A DNA stretch of 36,973 nucleotides, taken from positions 1 to 36,973 of the IMG/VR virus record IMGVR_UViG_3300033978_000232, one strand, 5' to 3'. Each line of letters starts with the position of its first letter. The stretch's first letter is position 1. This stretch comes from a virus. The notes under the pieces were generated by a model, which did no database searches, was not told where the DNA came from, and worked only from the letters and a program-made list of their open reading frames with translations. Positions 16,525 through 22,670 of this stretch are shown here, in pieces. The position numbers were made by a program, and so were the translations under genes.

Positions 16525-16646
16525 ACACCGCACTTACCATCATGGGCATGGCCATCCTCCTGCCCCTCTGCGTGATCGCCGGGATCTATGTAGGCCACTC
16601 TCTCACCATCAAATCACAACAAACCAAAACCAATGAGCAAAAGTGA
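16521..16646 (+). CDS. Small single-helix membrane protein (41 aa)
   Basis: It starts in an ATGA overlap with the helicase. The N-terminus is one membrane segment (ALTIMGMAILLPLCVIAGIY, residues 4-23), followed by a Gln/Lys-rich tail. It overlaps the next gene by 14 bp. Its strict overlap supports real translation. Function unknown; might anchor replication or alter the membrane, but there is no specific evidence. Confidence 0.6.
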   Translation: MNTALTIMGMAILLPLCVIAGIYVGHSLTIKSQQTKTNEQK

Positions 16647-16806
16647 ATTCGTTCCCATGAACGGACATATTCCGAATGCCGTAGTTTTCGAGGTATTGGA
16701 AGACCTAAAGACCGGAAAAACCTATCGACAGATTGCGGAAGAATACGCGGTAAGCCTTGGATGGATTTCAAAGGTAAAGCGTGGTCAGATCAGGAGGAAT
16801 CGATGA
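16633..16806 (+). CDS. Small HTH protein (57 aa)
   Basis: Sequence around residues 21-50 (VLEDLKTGKTYRQIAEEYAVSLGWISKVKRGQ) fits a helix-turn-helix similar to resolvase or sigma-like recognition helices. The leader holds CAACAAACC with no clear Shine-Dalgarno. Its stop overlaps the next start by ATGA at 16803. A small DNA-binding regulator is the best guess. It is a real gene by composition and junctions. Confidence 0.7.
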   Translation: MSKSEFVPMNGHIPNAVVFEVLEDLKTGKTYRQIAEEYAVSLGWISKVKRGQIRRNR

Positions 16807-17621
16807 GAATCTTAAATCTAGGCGGTGGCGTTCAATCAACGACACTCTACCTGATGGCTCTCCGTGGTGAAATCGCTCCAATTGATTGCGCCATCTTCGC
16901 AGACCTCGGTGAGGAACCAAAGTCTGTCTACGCACACATGGAATGGCTGAAGAGTTTGGGTGGGCCAACCATCCATGTCGTCTCCGCAGGGTTGCTAGGG
17001 AATGACCTTGTTCATGGTATGAATTCAACTGGTCAACGCCATGCGACAATTCCAGCATTCACCGCTCAAAACGAAGGCGAACCGCTTGGAATCATGCGGA
17101 GGCAATGTACAGCCGAGTACAAAATTAAACCGATTGAACAGTTTATTAGGAGACAACTTCTTGGGTTAGAAAAAGGACAGAGAATCAAGACAACACTGAC
17201 CCAACTTTTCGGAATCAGCCTTGATGAAGCAGGTCGAGCGACTCGGATCAAAGCTAACTCTCCACATTGGTCAGATCCAGAGTTTCCGCTCTGCGACAAG
17301 ATGATGACCCGAGCTGACTGCGTGAAGTGGCTTGAGACGTTCGGAATACCTCACACGGTTCCAAGATCCGCTTGTGTATTTTGCCCTTACAAGTCCGACC
17401 ATGAATGGCTTTTGCTGCGTGAAAGAGACGAGGATGGCTGGAATCGGGCTGTAGAAATTGATGAGGCTTTGAGAAAGGAAGGAACCGTGAGGAACCGTGG
17501 ATGCGATGACAAACTCTACCTCCACAAGTCCTGCCGACCGCTCAAAGAGGTTCACCTGACCGATGGCGAACGCGGCCAGTCAGCATTCAACTTTGAGTGC
17601 GAAGGTGGATGCGCTCTGTGA
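16803..17621 (+). CDS. PP-loop / PAPS-reductase-like family enzyme (272 aa)
   Basis: The N-terminus MRILNLGGGVQSTTL is a PP-loop (SGGxxS-type, with the first S replaced) as in phosphoadenosine phosphosulfate reductase-like proteins common in phages. Other conserved points: RRQCTAEYKIKPI (Cys near residue 101), a Cys-rich region with CVFCPYKSDHEW near residues 194-205, and CDDKLYLHKSC near the end. A strong Shine-Dalgarno (AGGAGG, 16796-16801 region) precedes ATG 16803; the longer start at 16761 lies in the upstream gene. Such enzymes transfer adenylyl or sulfur groups; here perhaps DNA or RNA modification. Substrate unknown. Confidence 0.8.
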   Translation: MRILNLGGGVQSTTLYLMALRGEIAPIDCAIFADLGEEPKSVYAHMEWLKSLGGPTIHVVSAGLLGNDLVHGMNSTGQRHATIPAFTAQNEGEPLGIMRRQCTAEYKIKPIEQFIRRQLLGLEKGQRIKTTLTQLFGISLDEAGRATRIKANSPHWSDPEFPLCDKMMTRADCVKWLETFGIPHTVPRSACVFCPYKSDHEWLLLRERDEDGWNRAVEIDEALRKEGTVRNRGCDDKLYLHKSCRPLKEVHLTDGERGQSAFNFECEGGCAL

Positions 17622-17661
17622 GATGAGCGTCGAATAGATATTTCAGTTAACCAACAAACCA

Positions 17662-18120
17662 ATGACAAACAAAACAATCGTAGCCTGTGACCCAGGCGTG
17701 AACGGCGGATTCGCAATCAAAACTCCAGATGGAATCCTCCTGTTTCCAATGCCGGAGTCGTTACCCGACATGCACTATCTCCTCTCCGGGTTTAAGGTAG
17801 CAAACTCCCACCTCTGGATCGAGAAGGTGCCGAAGTTCGTGAGCAAGCTGACCCCATCATCCAGTGTCGCCACCCTGCATGAGAACTACGGCATCATCCA
17901 AGGACTGGCCTACTCTCTTGGCTACGCTCTCCACCGCGTGGAACCCAAAATCTGGCAGGATCCGCTTGGACTCGGTGGCAAACGCTCCTGCGCCACCGGA
18001 CCCGAATGGAAGCGCAAGTTGAAGGCCAAAGCCCAGGAGTTGTACCCGCACCTCGATGTGACGTTGAAGAACTGCGATGCCTTATTGATTCTCCACTACG
18101 CAACCGGAGGCGGTCGATGA
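17662..18120 (+). CDS. RuvC-like Holliday junction resolvase (152 aa)
   Basis: The N-terminus TIVACDPGVNGGFAI carries the first catalytic Asp (residue 10), LWIEKVP has the Glu (54), and the C-terminal KNCDALLILHY has Asp139, all as in RuvC/RNase H-fold resolvases. It would cut branched DNA, complementing the RecE/RecT pair and preparing concatemers for terminase. The leader TTAACCAACAAACCA has no Shine-Dalgarno. The gene ends in an ATGA junction with the next. Confidence 0.85.
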   Translation: MTNKTIVACDPGVNGGFAIKTPDGILLFPMPESLPDMHYLLSGFKVANSHLWIEKVPKFVSKLTPSSSVATLHENYGIIQGLAYSLGYALHRVEPKIWQDPLGLGGKRSCATGPEWKRKLKAKAQELYPHLDVTLKNCDALLILHYATGGGR

Positions 18121-18284
18121 GCCAGCAGGCCAAGCGAATGATCAACGATGGTACCGGGGTGTACCAGATGAGCAGAAGCCAAGCCGGGGAAATATATCGT
18201 GCAGCGAAGAAATTGAAGAAATATGAAATCAGCTATTGGAATAGGAATAAAAGGAACAAGCAAACCCAAGCGACCAACAGCTAA
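18117..18284 (+). CDS. Small basic hypothetical protein (55 aa)
   Basis: It starts by ATGA overlap with the resolvase stop, preceded by GGAGG. The protein is Lys/Arg-rich with a C-terminal basic tail (NRNKRNKQTQATNS). Ser/Gln-rich helices (MSRSQAGEIYRAAKKLKKYE) precede it. It overlaps the following frame by 62 bp. A nucleic-acid-binding role is possible; no known family. Confidence 0.6.
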   Translation: MSQQAKRMINDGTGVYQMSRSQAGEIYRAAKKLKKYEISYWNRNKRNKQTQATNS

Positions 18285-18411
18285 GGTGCTTGTTGTATCA
18301 GATGAGACTCACAAACGATTGAAAGATTATGCAATGAAGATGGGATATAAAACTCAGCACATCGCCGATGAGGCGGTCAGTGAATATCTCAAGCGAAAGG
18401 AGCAGCAATGA
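18223..18411 (+). CDS. Ribbon-helix-helix-like small regulator (62 aa)
   Basis: The sequence TAKVLVVSDETHKRLKDYAMKMGYKTQHIADEAVSEYLKRKEQQ fits the ribbon-helix-helix fold: a short strand with hydrophobic residues, helix 1 DETHKRLKDYAMKMG and helix 2 TQHIADEAVSEYLKRK. Such proteins are typical phage repressors. The start lies inside the preceding gene. The next gene overlaps by ATGA. It may control this cluster. Confidence 0.7.
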   Translation: MKSAIGIGIKGTSKPKRPTAKVLVVSDETHKRLKDYAMKMGYKTQHIADEAVSEYLKRKEQQ

Positions 18412-18758
18412 ACATCGAACAAACCAAAGAAGCCATCCGCGTCATGCAAGCGTATGTGGATGGGAATGAAGTGGAGTTTAAGTGGGGTTCAATGGATTGG
18501 AACTCTACCGATAAACCGGAATGGAATTGGAGTGCATACGACTACCGCATCAAACCCACCGCAACGCTCCGACCGTGGACTGCGGATGAGGTGCCGCTGG
18601 GGGCGTGGATACGGTACAAAAGAGCGTTGCATGACCGAAGCATCCTCGCATGGACATCAAACCAAGCTGACCGAGATATGTGGCTGGACGAACGCGAACA
18701 CAGCACCGACGGTGGTAAGAACTGGCTCCCGTGTGGGGTCGTGGAGGAATCGAAATGA
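18408..18758 (+). CDS. Hypothetical protein with Trp-rich fold (116 aa)
   Basis: Start chosen at the ATGA overlap, with AAAGGAGC upstream. The protein alternates acidic helices and Trp (KWGSMDWN, EWNWSAYDYRIKP, PLGAWIRYK, WLDEREH), a layout seen in common phage proteins of unknown function that carry a 'Y-D-Y-R-I-K-P' strand. No catalytic motif is evident. Stop overlaps the next ATG. Confidence 0.75.
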   Translation: MNIEQTKEAIRVMQAYVDGNEVEFKWGSMDWNSTDKPEWNWSAYDYRIKPTATLRPWTADEVPLGAWIRYKRALHDRSILAWTSNQADRDMWLDEREHSTDGGKNWLPCGVVEESK

Positions 18759-18961
18759 ACCAACCAATCAACGACGGCGGACCGGCGTTTCCGACACCGG
18801 CAGGAATACAACACAACGACGGCATGACCCTCCGCGACTACTTCGCAGCGGCTGCGTTGGAAAAAGCATCGAGAGGATCAGATCGAAATGCTGATGAAAT
18901 AGCCAAGCGAGCGTTCTACATCGCCGACGCGATGCTCAAAGCCAAGGAGGCCAAGCTGTGA
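18755..18961 (+). CDS. Conserved small phage protein, GGPAFP family (68 aa)
   Basis: The N-terminus INDGGPAFPTPAG and the following GMTLRDYFAAAALEKA are a widely shared pattern of short phage and prophage proteins ('G-G-P-A-F-P ... G-M-T-L-R-D-Y-F-A'). C-terminal helix ends KAKEAKL. SD GGAGG before ATG. Function unknown. Overlaps the GTG of the next gene by four bases. Confidence 0.8.
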   Translation: MNQPINDGGPAFPTPAGIQHNDGMTLRDYFAAAALEKASRGSDRNADEIAKRAFYIADAMLKAKEAKL

Positions 18962-19140
18962 GTGTTGAGGAACGAATCCTTTTCCTAGCGGAGTCTCCCG
19001 ATTGCAACCATCCACGCGAACTCCGCGCAATCGCCTTTCAGGTGCGAAAACTGGAGGATCGGATCAAGCAACTCGAATCCGAGAACGACGCACTCCGCGC
19101 TGATCTGCTGCTGTGGAATGAGAAGGAGGCCAAGCCGTGA
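18958..19140 (+). CDS. Coiled-coil miniprotein with RIKQLE motif (60 aa)
   Basis: GTG start in a GTGA overlap, with AAGGAGG seven bases upstream. The second half is a heptad-rich coiled coil, KLEDRIKQLESENDALRADL. The same word recurs in several neighbours. It ends with EKEAKP; the next gene begins in an overlapping GTGA with the same upstream sequence as this gene. Function unknown; might form homo- or hetero-oligomers. Confidence 0.7.
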   Translation: MSVEERILFLAESPDCNHPRELRAIAFQVRKLEDRIKQLESENDALRADLLLWNEKEAKP

Positions 19141-19328
19141 GTAGCATTTCACTTTTAGAACAATGCATGTACGGACTTGTGGCCGGTTGTTTTCTGTCCT
19201 TAGCCATCCTGTGGGGCGATCAGCTTGGCAAGAGCAGCATGCGCGAAGAAGCCGTGAGAAAGGGCCACGCTGAGTTGGTGGTCGATTGCGCGGGTAAAAA
19301 TCAATTCAAATGGAAGGAGTGCAAATGA
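19137..19328 (+). CDS. Small membrane protein (63 aa)
   Basis: GTG start with AAGGAGGCC upstream and GTGA overlap. A hydrophobic N-terminal helix (LLEQCMYGLVAGCFLSLAILW, residues 6-26) is followed by a soluble Lys/Glu-rich tail with two Cys (VDCAGK, WKECK). A short membrane-attached phage protein; function unknown. Next gene overlaps by ATGA. Confidence 0.65.
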   Translation: MSSISLLEQCMYGLVAGCFLSLAILWGDQLGKSSMREEAVRKGHAELVVDCAGKNQFKWKECK

Positions 19329-19573
19329 GCGACTACACAATACCAACGTCGAATACGGTGACTACAATCGACCCACAGGCCACAAAGATCCGCGAGCTTC
19401 AATCCGATGTGAACGAGCTGAAGGAGCTGGTCGAGTACCTGCAAGATCGGATCAAGCTGATGAAGAGTACTGGCGACGAACTGCTTGAGTGGCTGAAGGA
19501 CGGTACTATTTCCGACTCAAACTATCGTCTGCTGGCCAATGCATGGCAGCGAGCAAAGGAGAACAAGCGATGA
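19325..19573 (+). CDS. Coiled-coil miniprotein (82 aa)
   Basis: Start at ATG in the ATGA overlap, with AAGGAG before it. The core is KIRELQSDVNELKELVEYLQ, followed by DRIKLMKSTGDELLEWL, a variant of the DRIKQLE word in the nearby genes. DNA GATCGGATCAAGC is shared exactly with 19057-19069. No other domain. Function unknown. Confidence 0.7.
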   Translation: MSDYTIPTSNTVTTIDPQATKIRELQSDVNELKELVEYLQDRIKLMKSTGDELLEWLKDGTISDSNYRLLANAWQRAKENKR

Positions 19574-19857
19574 ACCCCGAATACGAAGCGCACGAACGCT
19601 TGTGCAAATCCATCGGAGCAATGGCGAAAGAGAACGAAGATCTTAAGCAGCACGTCACCGAACTCGAAAACCGTCTCCGCGCTTTGTGGGACAAGCTAGA
19701 AGGTGAGAGGAAGTATTACATGGAGCATCTCCAGTTGAATGAAGAACTAGTTTCCGAAATTGAGCTGGAGAACGAACGGTTGAAAGAGCAGAACAAACGG
19801 CAAAATGAAGCGATTGATTCGCTGCGCGAAATGTATGCGAAGGATGGAAAGCTATGA
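19570..19857 (+). CDS. Coiled-coil miniprotein (95 aa)
   Basis: Start by ATGA overlap with AAAGGAG upstream. Nearly the whole protein is Glu/Leu/Lys-rich helix (ENEDLKQHVTELENRLRALW and ELVSEIELENERLKEQNKR), a long coiled coil. It is the most charged of the set and lacks the exact RIKQLE word. Function unknown; a scaffold or host-interaction protein is conceivable. Confidence 0.7.
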   Translation: MNPEYEAHERLCKSIGAMAKENEDLKQHVTELENRLRALWDKLEGERKYYMEHLQLNEELVSEIELENERLKEQNKRQNEAIDSLREMYAKDGKL

Positions 19858-20114
19858 GTGAAACACCTAGGACTGATAAAAACCGTTTCCATTCTGACAT
19901 TGGAGGGTGGGTCTGTTACTCATCATTATGCCGCCAGCTAGAACGAGAACTCAATGAAGCCAGCGAGAGGATCAAGCGAATGGAGTCATTCATCAACCGA
20001 TTCCTAGATCCTGAGGACTTGGGCTACGTCGTGAACAACTACGTCCGAGATGATGCGCGTGAGGCTCTCGGGCGTGAACGAGTGGAGTCTAAAAGCAGAA
20101 AGGAGAAGCCATGA
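19854..20114 (+). CDS. Conserved small phage protein, ETPRTD family (86 aa)
   Basis: The N-terminus SETPRTDKN and the following LCRQLERELNEASERIKRME are a recurring pattern of short phage proteins ('P-R-T-D ... R-Q-L-E-R-E-L'). The ERIKRME segment is related to the RIKQLE word of nearby genes. ATGA overlaps at both ends. Function unknown. Confidence 0.75.
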   Translation: MSETPRTDKNRFHSDIGGWVCYSSLCRQLERELNEASERIKRMESFINRFLDPEDLGYVVNNYVRDDAREALGRERVESKSRKEKP

Positions 20115-20239
20115 AACTCAGAGAATTTATTGAATTTGTTAAAGAGGAGATTGATTTCCACAAGCGACATCCAGAACTGTTGATTGCACTTCTGATTGCT
20201 GGTTCGTCTTACTTCATACTGAAGGAGGTAAATCGGTGA
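20111..20239 (+). CDS. Short membrane-tail peptide (42 aa)
   Basis: Too short for many gene callers, but the frame is fixed by ATGA with the previous gene and GTGA with the next one, with a good AAAGGAG in front. N-terminal amphipathic helix (LREFIEFVKEEIDF) then hydrophobic ELLIALLIAGSSYFIL (residues 22-37). Predicted single-span peptide. Function unknown. Confidence 0.6.
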   Translation: MKLREFIEFVKEEIDFHKRHPELLIALLIAGSSYFILKEVNR

Positions 20240-20439
20240 AACGCTACACCCACATCGTGTTGCGACGAATGCCTCCACTGAATGGATTCAGCATCAAGAC
20301 TCCAGAAGGTAAGTTCCTAAGCGACATACGTCCACGGGGCATTGTGATGGAACTCAATCGTCTAAACGACCGAATCAAACAACTCGAAGCCAAGATCGCT
20401 GAACTCCATGACCTCGAAAAATGGTTGGAGGGAAGATGA
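20236..20439 (+). CDS. Coiled-coil miniprotein with DRIKQLE motif (67 aa)
   Basis: GTG start in a GTGA overlap; AAGGAGG upstream. The C-terminal half RLNDRIKQLEAKIAELHDLE is a coiled coil carrying the same word as the 18958 gene. N-terminal half is beta-like (RYTHIVLRRMPPLNGF). Function unknown. Ends at ATGA junction 20436. Confidence 0.7.
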   Translation: MKRYTHIVLRRMPPLNGFSIKTPEGKFLSDIRPRGIVMELNRLNDRIKQLEAKIAELHDLEKWLEGR

Positions 20440-20639
20440 ACCCCGCATTCATCTACCGACACACCATTACCAGCGAGGTGCTTGTGGTTGACATTGAGCG
20501 AGCGAAGGAACTCGACGCAGCAAGACCTTACTGGAAACTGCTGCACTCAATCAACGCGGTCGAGGTGCTGCATTTCATCATCGGACTGACACCACGGCAG
20601 AGGAACCGATACATCAAATCGCTTACGAAAAACCCATGA
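20436..20639 (+). CDS. Hypothetical protein (67 aa)
   Basis: Starts within ATGA overlap; GAGGGAAG upstream. Sequence is mixed helix/strand with a basic C-terminus (RQRNRYIKSLTKNP). No recognised domain. Its place in the overlapping chain and protein-like composition support it. Confidence 0.65.
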   Translation: MNPAFIYRHTITSEVLVVDIERAKELDAARPYWKLLHSINAVEVLHFIIGLTPRQRNRYIKSLTKNP

Positions 20640-20821
20640 GCAATATCAAAATCAGCGACTTTATCAACGAGCCATGGCGCGAAGTTGGATTGGACGCAGT
20701 GAAACGAGGGGTTGAAACCTGCAAGCGCAACGGGATTGAGAATCCCCAAGCCTACATGGCCATGATTATTGGATTGTGCGACATCATCAACGAAATGAAA
20801 GCAAAGCAGATCAAACCATGA
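20636..20821 (+). CDS. Hypothetical helical protein (61 aa)
   Basis: ATGA overlap; the upstream sequence is A-rich without a Shine-Dalgarno site. It begins SNIKISDFINEPWREVGLDAVK and continues in mostly helical segments with two Cys. No recognised domain. Confidence 0.6.
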   Translation: MSNIKISDFINEPWREVGLDAVKRGVETCKRNGIENPQAYMAMIIGLCDIINEMKAKQIKP

Positions 20822-21045
20822 CCATCGAAGAAATGAGAACCATCGACGCCGTCAAGACTTGGAAGGAGTTGGAGGAGGCGAAGCAACACATCAAACGACT
20901 GGAGGACTACGGCAACGCCCTAGTCGCCCATGTCTACGCCTACCGCACCCAGAGGCAATGGACCGAGGAATCGTACCATGACCTCATCCAGACCATCGCC
21001 GACTGGGACAAGGCAAAGGCAAGCACGAGACTAAGAGAAAAATGA
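20818..21045 (+). CDS. Hypothetical helical protein (75 aa)
   Basis: ATGA overlap with the previous gene; no Shine-Dalgarno. The central KELEEAKQHIKRLEDYGNAL is related to the RIKQLE series. The C-terminus is basic (KAKASTRLREK). Function unknown; likely another member of the coiled-coil family. Confidence 0.65.
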   Translation: MTIEEMRTIDAVKTWKELEEAKQHIKRLEDYGNALVAHVYAYRTQRQWTEESYHDLIQTIADWDKAKASTRLREK

Positions 21046-21287
21046 CAATACTCCAACAATTAGGGTTGACGAAGGAATCCATGTCTCGCATGGTCGGCCA
21101 TGTCACTCCGTTCAAGGATCCGAGCCCTCGGATCAACCGGCGGTGGCCGGCTGTTCCAACCGAGATCCGGGATGCCATCCTCAAGGAGGACAAGTCACGC
21201 ACTTACCCAGAACTATCCAAGAAGTACGGTATCTCACTGTCATGCGTATGGAACATCAGGAACAACAAAACCAACAAACAACAATAG
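21042..21287 (+). CDS. HTH-type small protein (81 aa)
   Basis: ATGA overlap. The C-terminal 45 residues, IRDAILKEDKSRTYPELSKKYGISLSCVWNIRNNK, are a likely helix-turn-helix ('Y-P-E-L-S-K-K-Y-G-I-S-x-S-x-V-W-N-I'). A DNA-binding regulator of the small-gene block is plausible. No SD. Confidence 0.7.
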   Translation: MTILQQLGLTKESMSRMVGHVTPFKDPSPRINRRWPAVPTEIRDAILKEDKSRTYPELSKKYGISLSCVWNIRNNKTNKQQ

Positions 21288-21427
21288 AGGAGCTACAACG
21301 ATGGAAACAGTTATGTCACGAATTGGCCGATTGCTTGGGATGCGGATGCACAATCCAACACGGCCTGTGTGTCCAGTGCCACAAAGCACAGAAGCGGTAC
21401 CGAGCAATACAGATACCGCTCCGGTAG
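21242..21427 (+). CDS. Overlapping Cys-rich small protein (61 aa)
   Basis: A frame running across the 21287/21301 boundary. From residue about 15 it reads as a real protein: IEELQRWKQLCHELADCLGCGCTIQHGLCVQCHKAQ, with a CxC and CxxC pattern like a zinc knuckle. The alternative frame in the same DNA is less protein-like. Either start ATG 21242 or 21248. This is one of two competing assignments for this segment; see the next entry. Confidence 0.5.
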   Translation: MRMEHQEQQNQQTTIEELQRWKQLCHELADCLGCGCTIQHGLCVQCHKAQKRYRAIQIPLR

Positions 21428-21873
21428 AACAGCCAGTCATCAGCAGTAAGACTAAGAAGAAGAGGAGCAGGAGGAACAACATCCTGCTCAAATCCAAATA
21501 CATGAAACTCAATGAATCAATCGACGCAGTTGTCAAACTACGGGGCGAGGGTCTCACCTACCGGCTCATCGGTGAACACCTCAAGATGTCCAAGCAGCGC
21601 GTCTATCAGATCATCCAAGCCGGCAGGCAGCGCGATCTGGATCGGGCTAAGTGGACCTTCGGACTCAGCGTCCGCAACTCCAAGCTGATGGATAGACTCG
21701 AACTCAAATCCAAGGAGGAAGCTCGCAACGCGGTCCTCTCCGGTGGTATCGCTCCGCTCAAGTGGGTCAACTTCGGTCGCAAGTCCTACACCGACCTCTG
21801 CAAGTGGCTCGATGTCAAACCGCTTGAATCAATTCCCGATAGGAAATGTCCTCACTGCGGACTCAAAACATGA
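21301..21873 (+). CDS. HTH phage protein with C-terminal zinc-like tail (190 aa; start uncertain)
   Basis: The core IDAVVKLRGEGLTYRLIGEHLKMSKQRVYQIIQAG is a clear sigma-like helix-turn-helix. A C-terminal CPHCGLKT suggests half a zinc site. The ATG at 21301 has AGAGGAG upstream, but its first 40 residues (METVMSRIGRLLGM...) overlap the Cys-rich frame; the ATG at 21502 would avoid that overlap. Likely a regulator. The stop overlaps the next gene by ATGA. Confidence 0.75.
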   Translation: METVMSRIGRLLGMRMHNPTRPVCPVPQSTEAVPSNTDTAPVEQPVISSKTKKKRSRRNNILLKSKYMKLNESIDAVVKLRGEGLTYRLIGEHLKMSKQRVYQIIQAGRQRDLDRAKWTFGLSVRNSKLMDRLELKSKEEARNAVLSGGIAPLKWVNFGRKSYTDLCKWLDVKPLESIPDRKCPHCGLKT

Positions 21874-22133
21874 CCGCTCGTCACCAATACCCACTCGTAG
21901 AATCAATCAAGGTGGTCCGTCTCTCCTCGGGGCGGACCATCCGCATTACAAGGGATCGTACCAAGCAGGATCTCAAACTGATCCACGGCGACGGAGACAT
22001 CCATCTCACCTGCGTCACTCACGCCGACGATCCCATCGAGATGATCAAGACACTGGCCCGCCTCGAAGACGTTCGATCAGTCGAACTCACCGACGACAAA
22101 GGCAACGGAATCATAGTCCACAAACAAAAATAA
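21870..22133 (+). CDS. Hypothetical protein (87 aa)
   Basis: ATGA overlap with the HTH gene. Beta-rich (VVRLSSGRTIRITRD, LIHGDGDIHLTCVTH) and a short helix; ends KGNGIIVHKQK. No catalytic motif. Function unknown. Confidence 0.7.
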   Translation: MTARHQYPLVESIKVVRLSSGRTIRITRDRTKQDLKLIHGDGDIHLTCVTHADDPIEMIKTLARLEDVRSVELTDDKGNGIIVHKQK

Positions 22134-22134
22134 C

Positions 22135-22380
22135 ATGCACCAGTCCTCAACACACGATCTAGTCAACGCACTCAATATCATTTCATCCGAACTCGATACA
22201 CCCGATGGAATCCCCAATGCGCTCTGTGCAGAAGCATCTCAACGTCTCCTTGAGCTGGTCCAGCTCACGAGCGACCTCACAGCACACATCCTCGCCAATC
22301 CTGTGCATCACCCTCGATGTAACTCCAAAACCAAGGGTACCTACTGCAATTGTATCCTGGCGCGAGTCCTCCCCACATGA
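22135..22380 (+). CDS. Hypothetical helical protein with His/Cys tail (81 aa)
   Basis: Starts one base after the previous TAA (TAACATG). Helical, with a C-terminal HHPRCNSKTKGTYCNC that contains two Cys pairs and two His and may bind metal. The stop overlaps the next ATG. Function unknown. Confidence 0.65.
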   Translation: MHQSSTHDLVNALNIISSELDTPDGIPNALCAEASQRLLELVQLTSDLTAHILANPVHHPRCNSKTKGTYCNCILARVLPT

Positions 22381-22640
22381 AGACCCCAAGACACGAACAA
22401 CCTTGGTACGAATCACGCCTGCTCAATAACAAGAAACCAAGCCCCATCACCGAAGAGGAACGAACAAGCATCACCGACGAGAACCGCCGGCTCATCGAGG
22501 AGTCGGCCAATATCATTGCCATCGGCGTCAAGCGCGGATGGATCAGCTTCCCGGCAAAGACCGAAACCCAGACCTGGGTGCCATCGCCAACCAGTCCCCA
22601 ACCACCAGATCCACTCAGCATGATCTGGCCAGAATCCTAA
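22377..22640 (+). CDS. Hypothetical Pro-rich protein (87 aa)
   Basis: ATGA overlap. N-terminal basic (KTPRHEQPWYESRLLNNKKPSP), helical centre EEERTSITDENRRLIEESA, and a Pro/Thr-rich end PTSPQPPDPLSMIWPES. No recognised domain. The following 30 bases are the CA-rich leader of the primase-helicase. Confidence 0.6.
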   Translation: MKTPRHEQPWYESRLLNNKKPSPITEEERTSITDENRRLIEESANIIAIGVKRGWISFPAKTETQTWVPSPTSPQPPDPLSMIWPES

Positions 22641-22670
22641 CAACCCCGTAACAAGCAACGAATCAACGAC

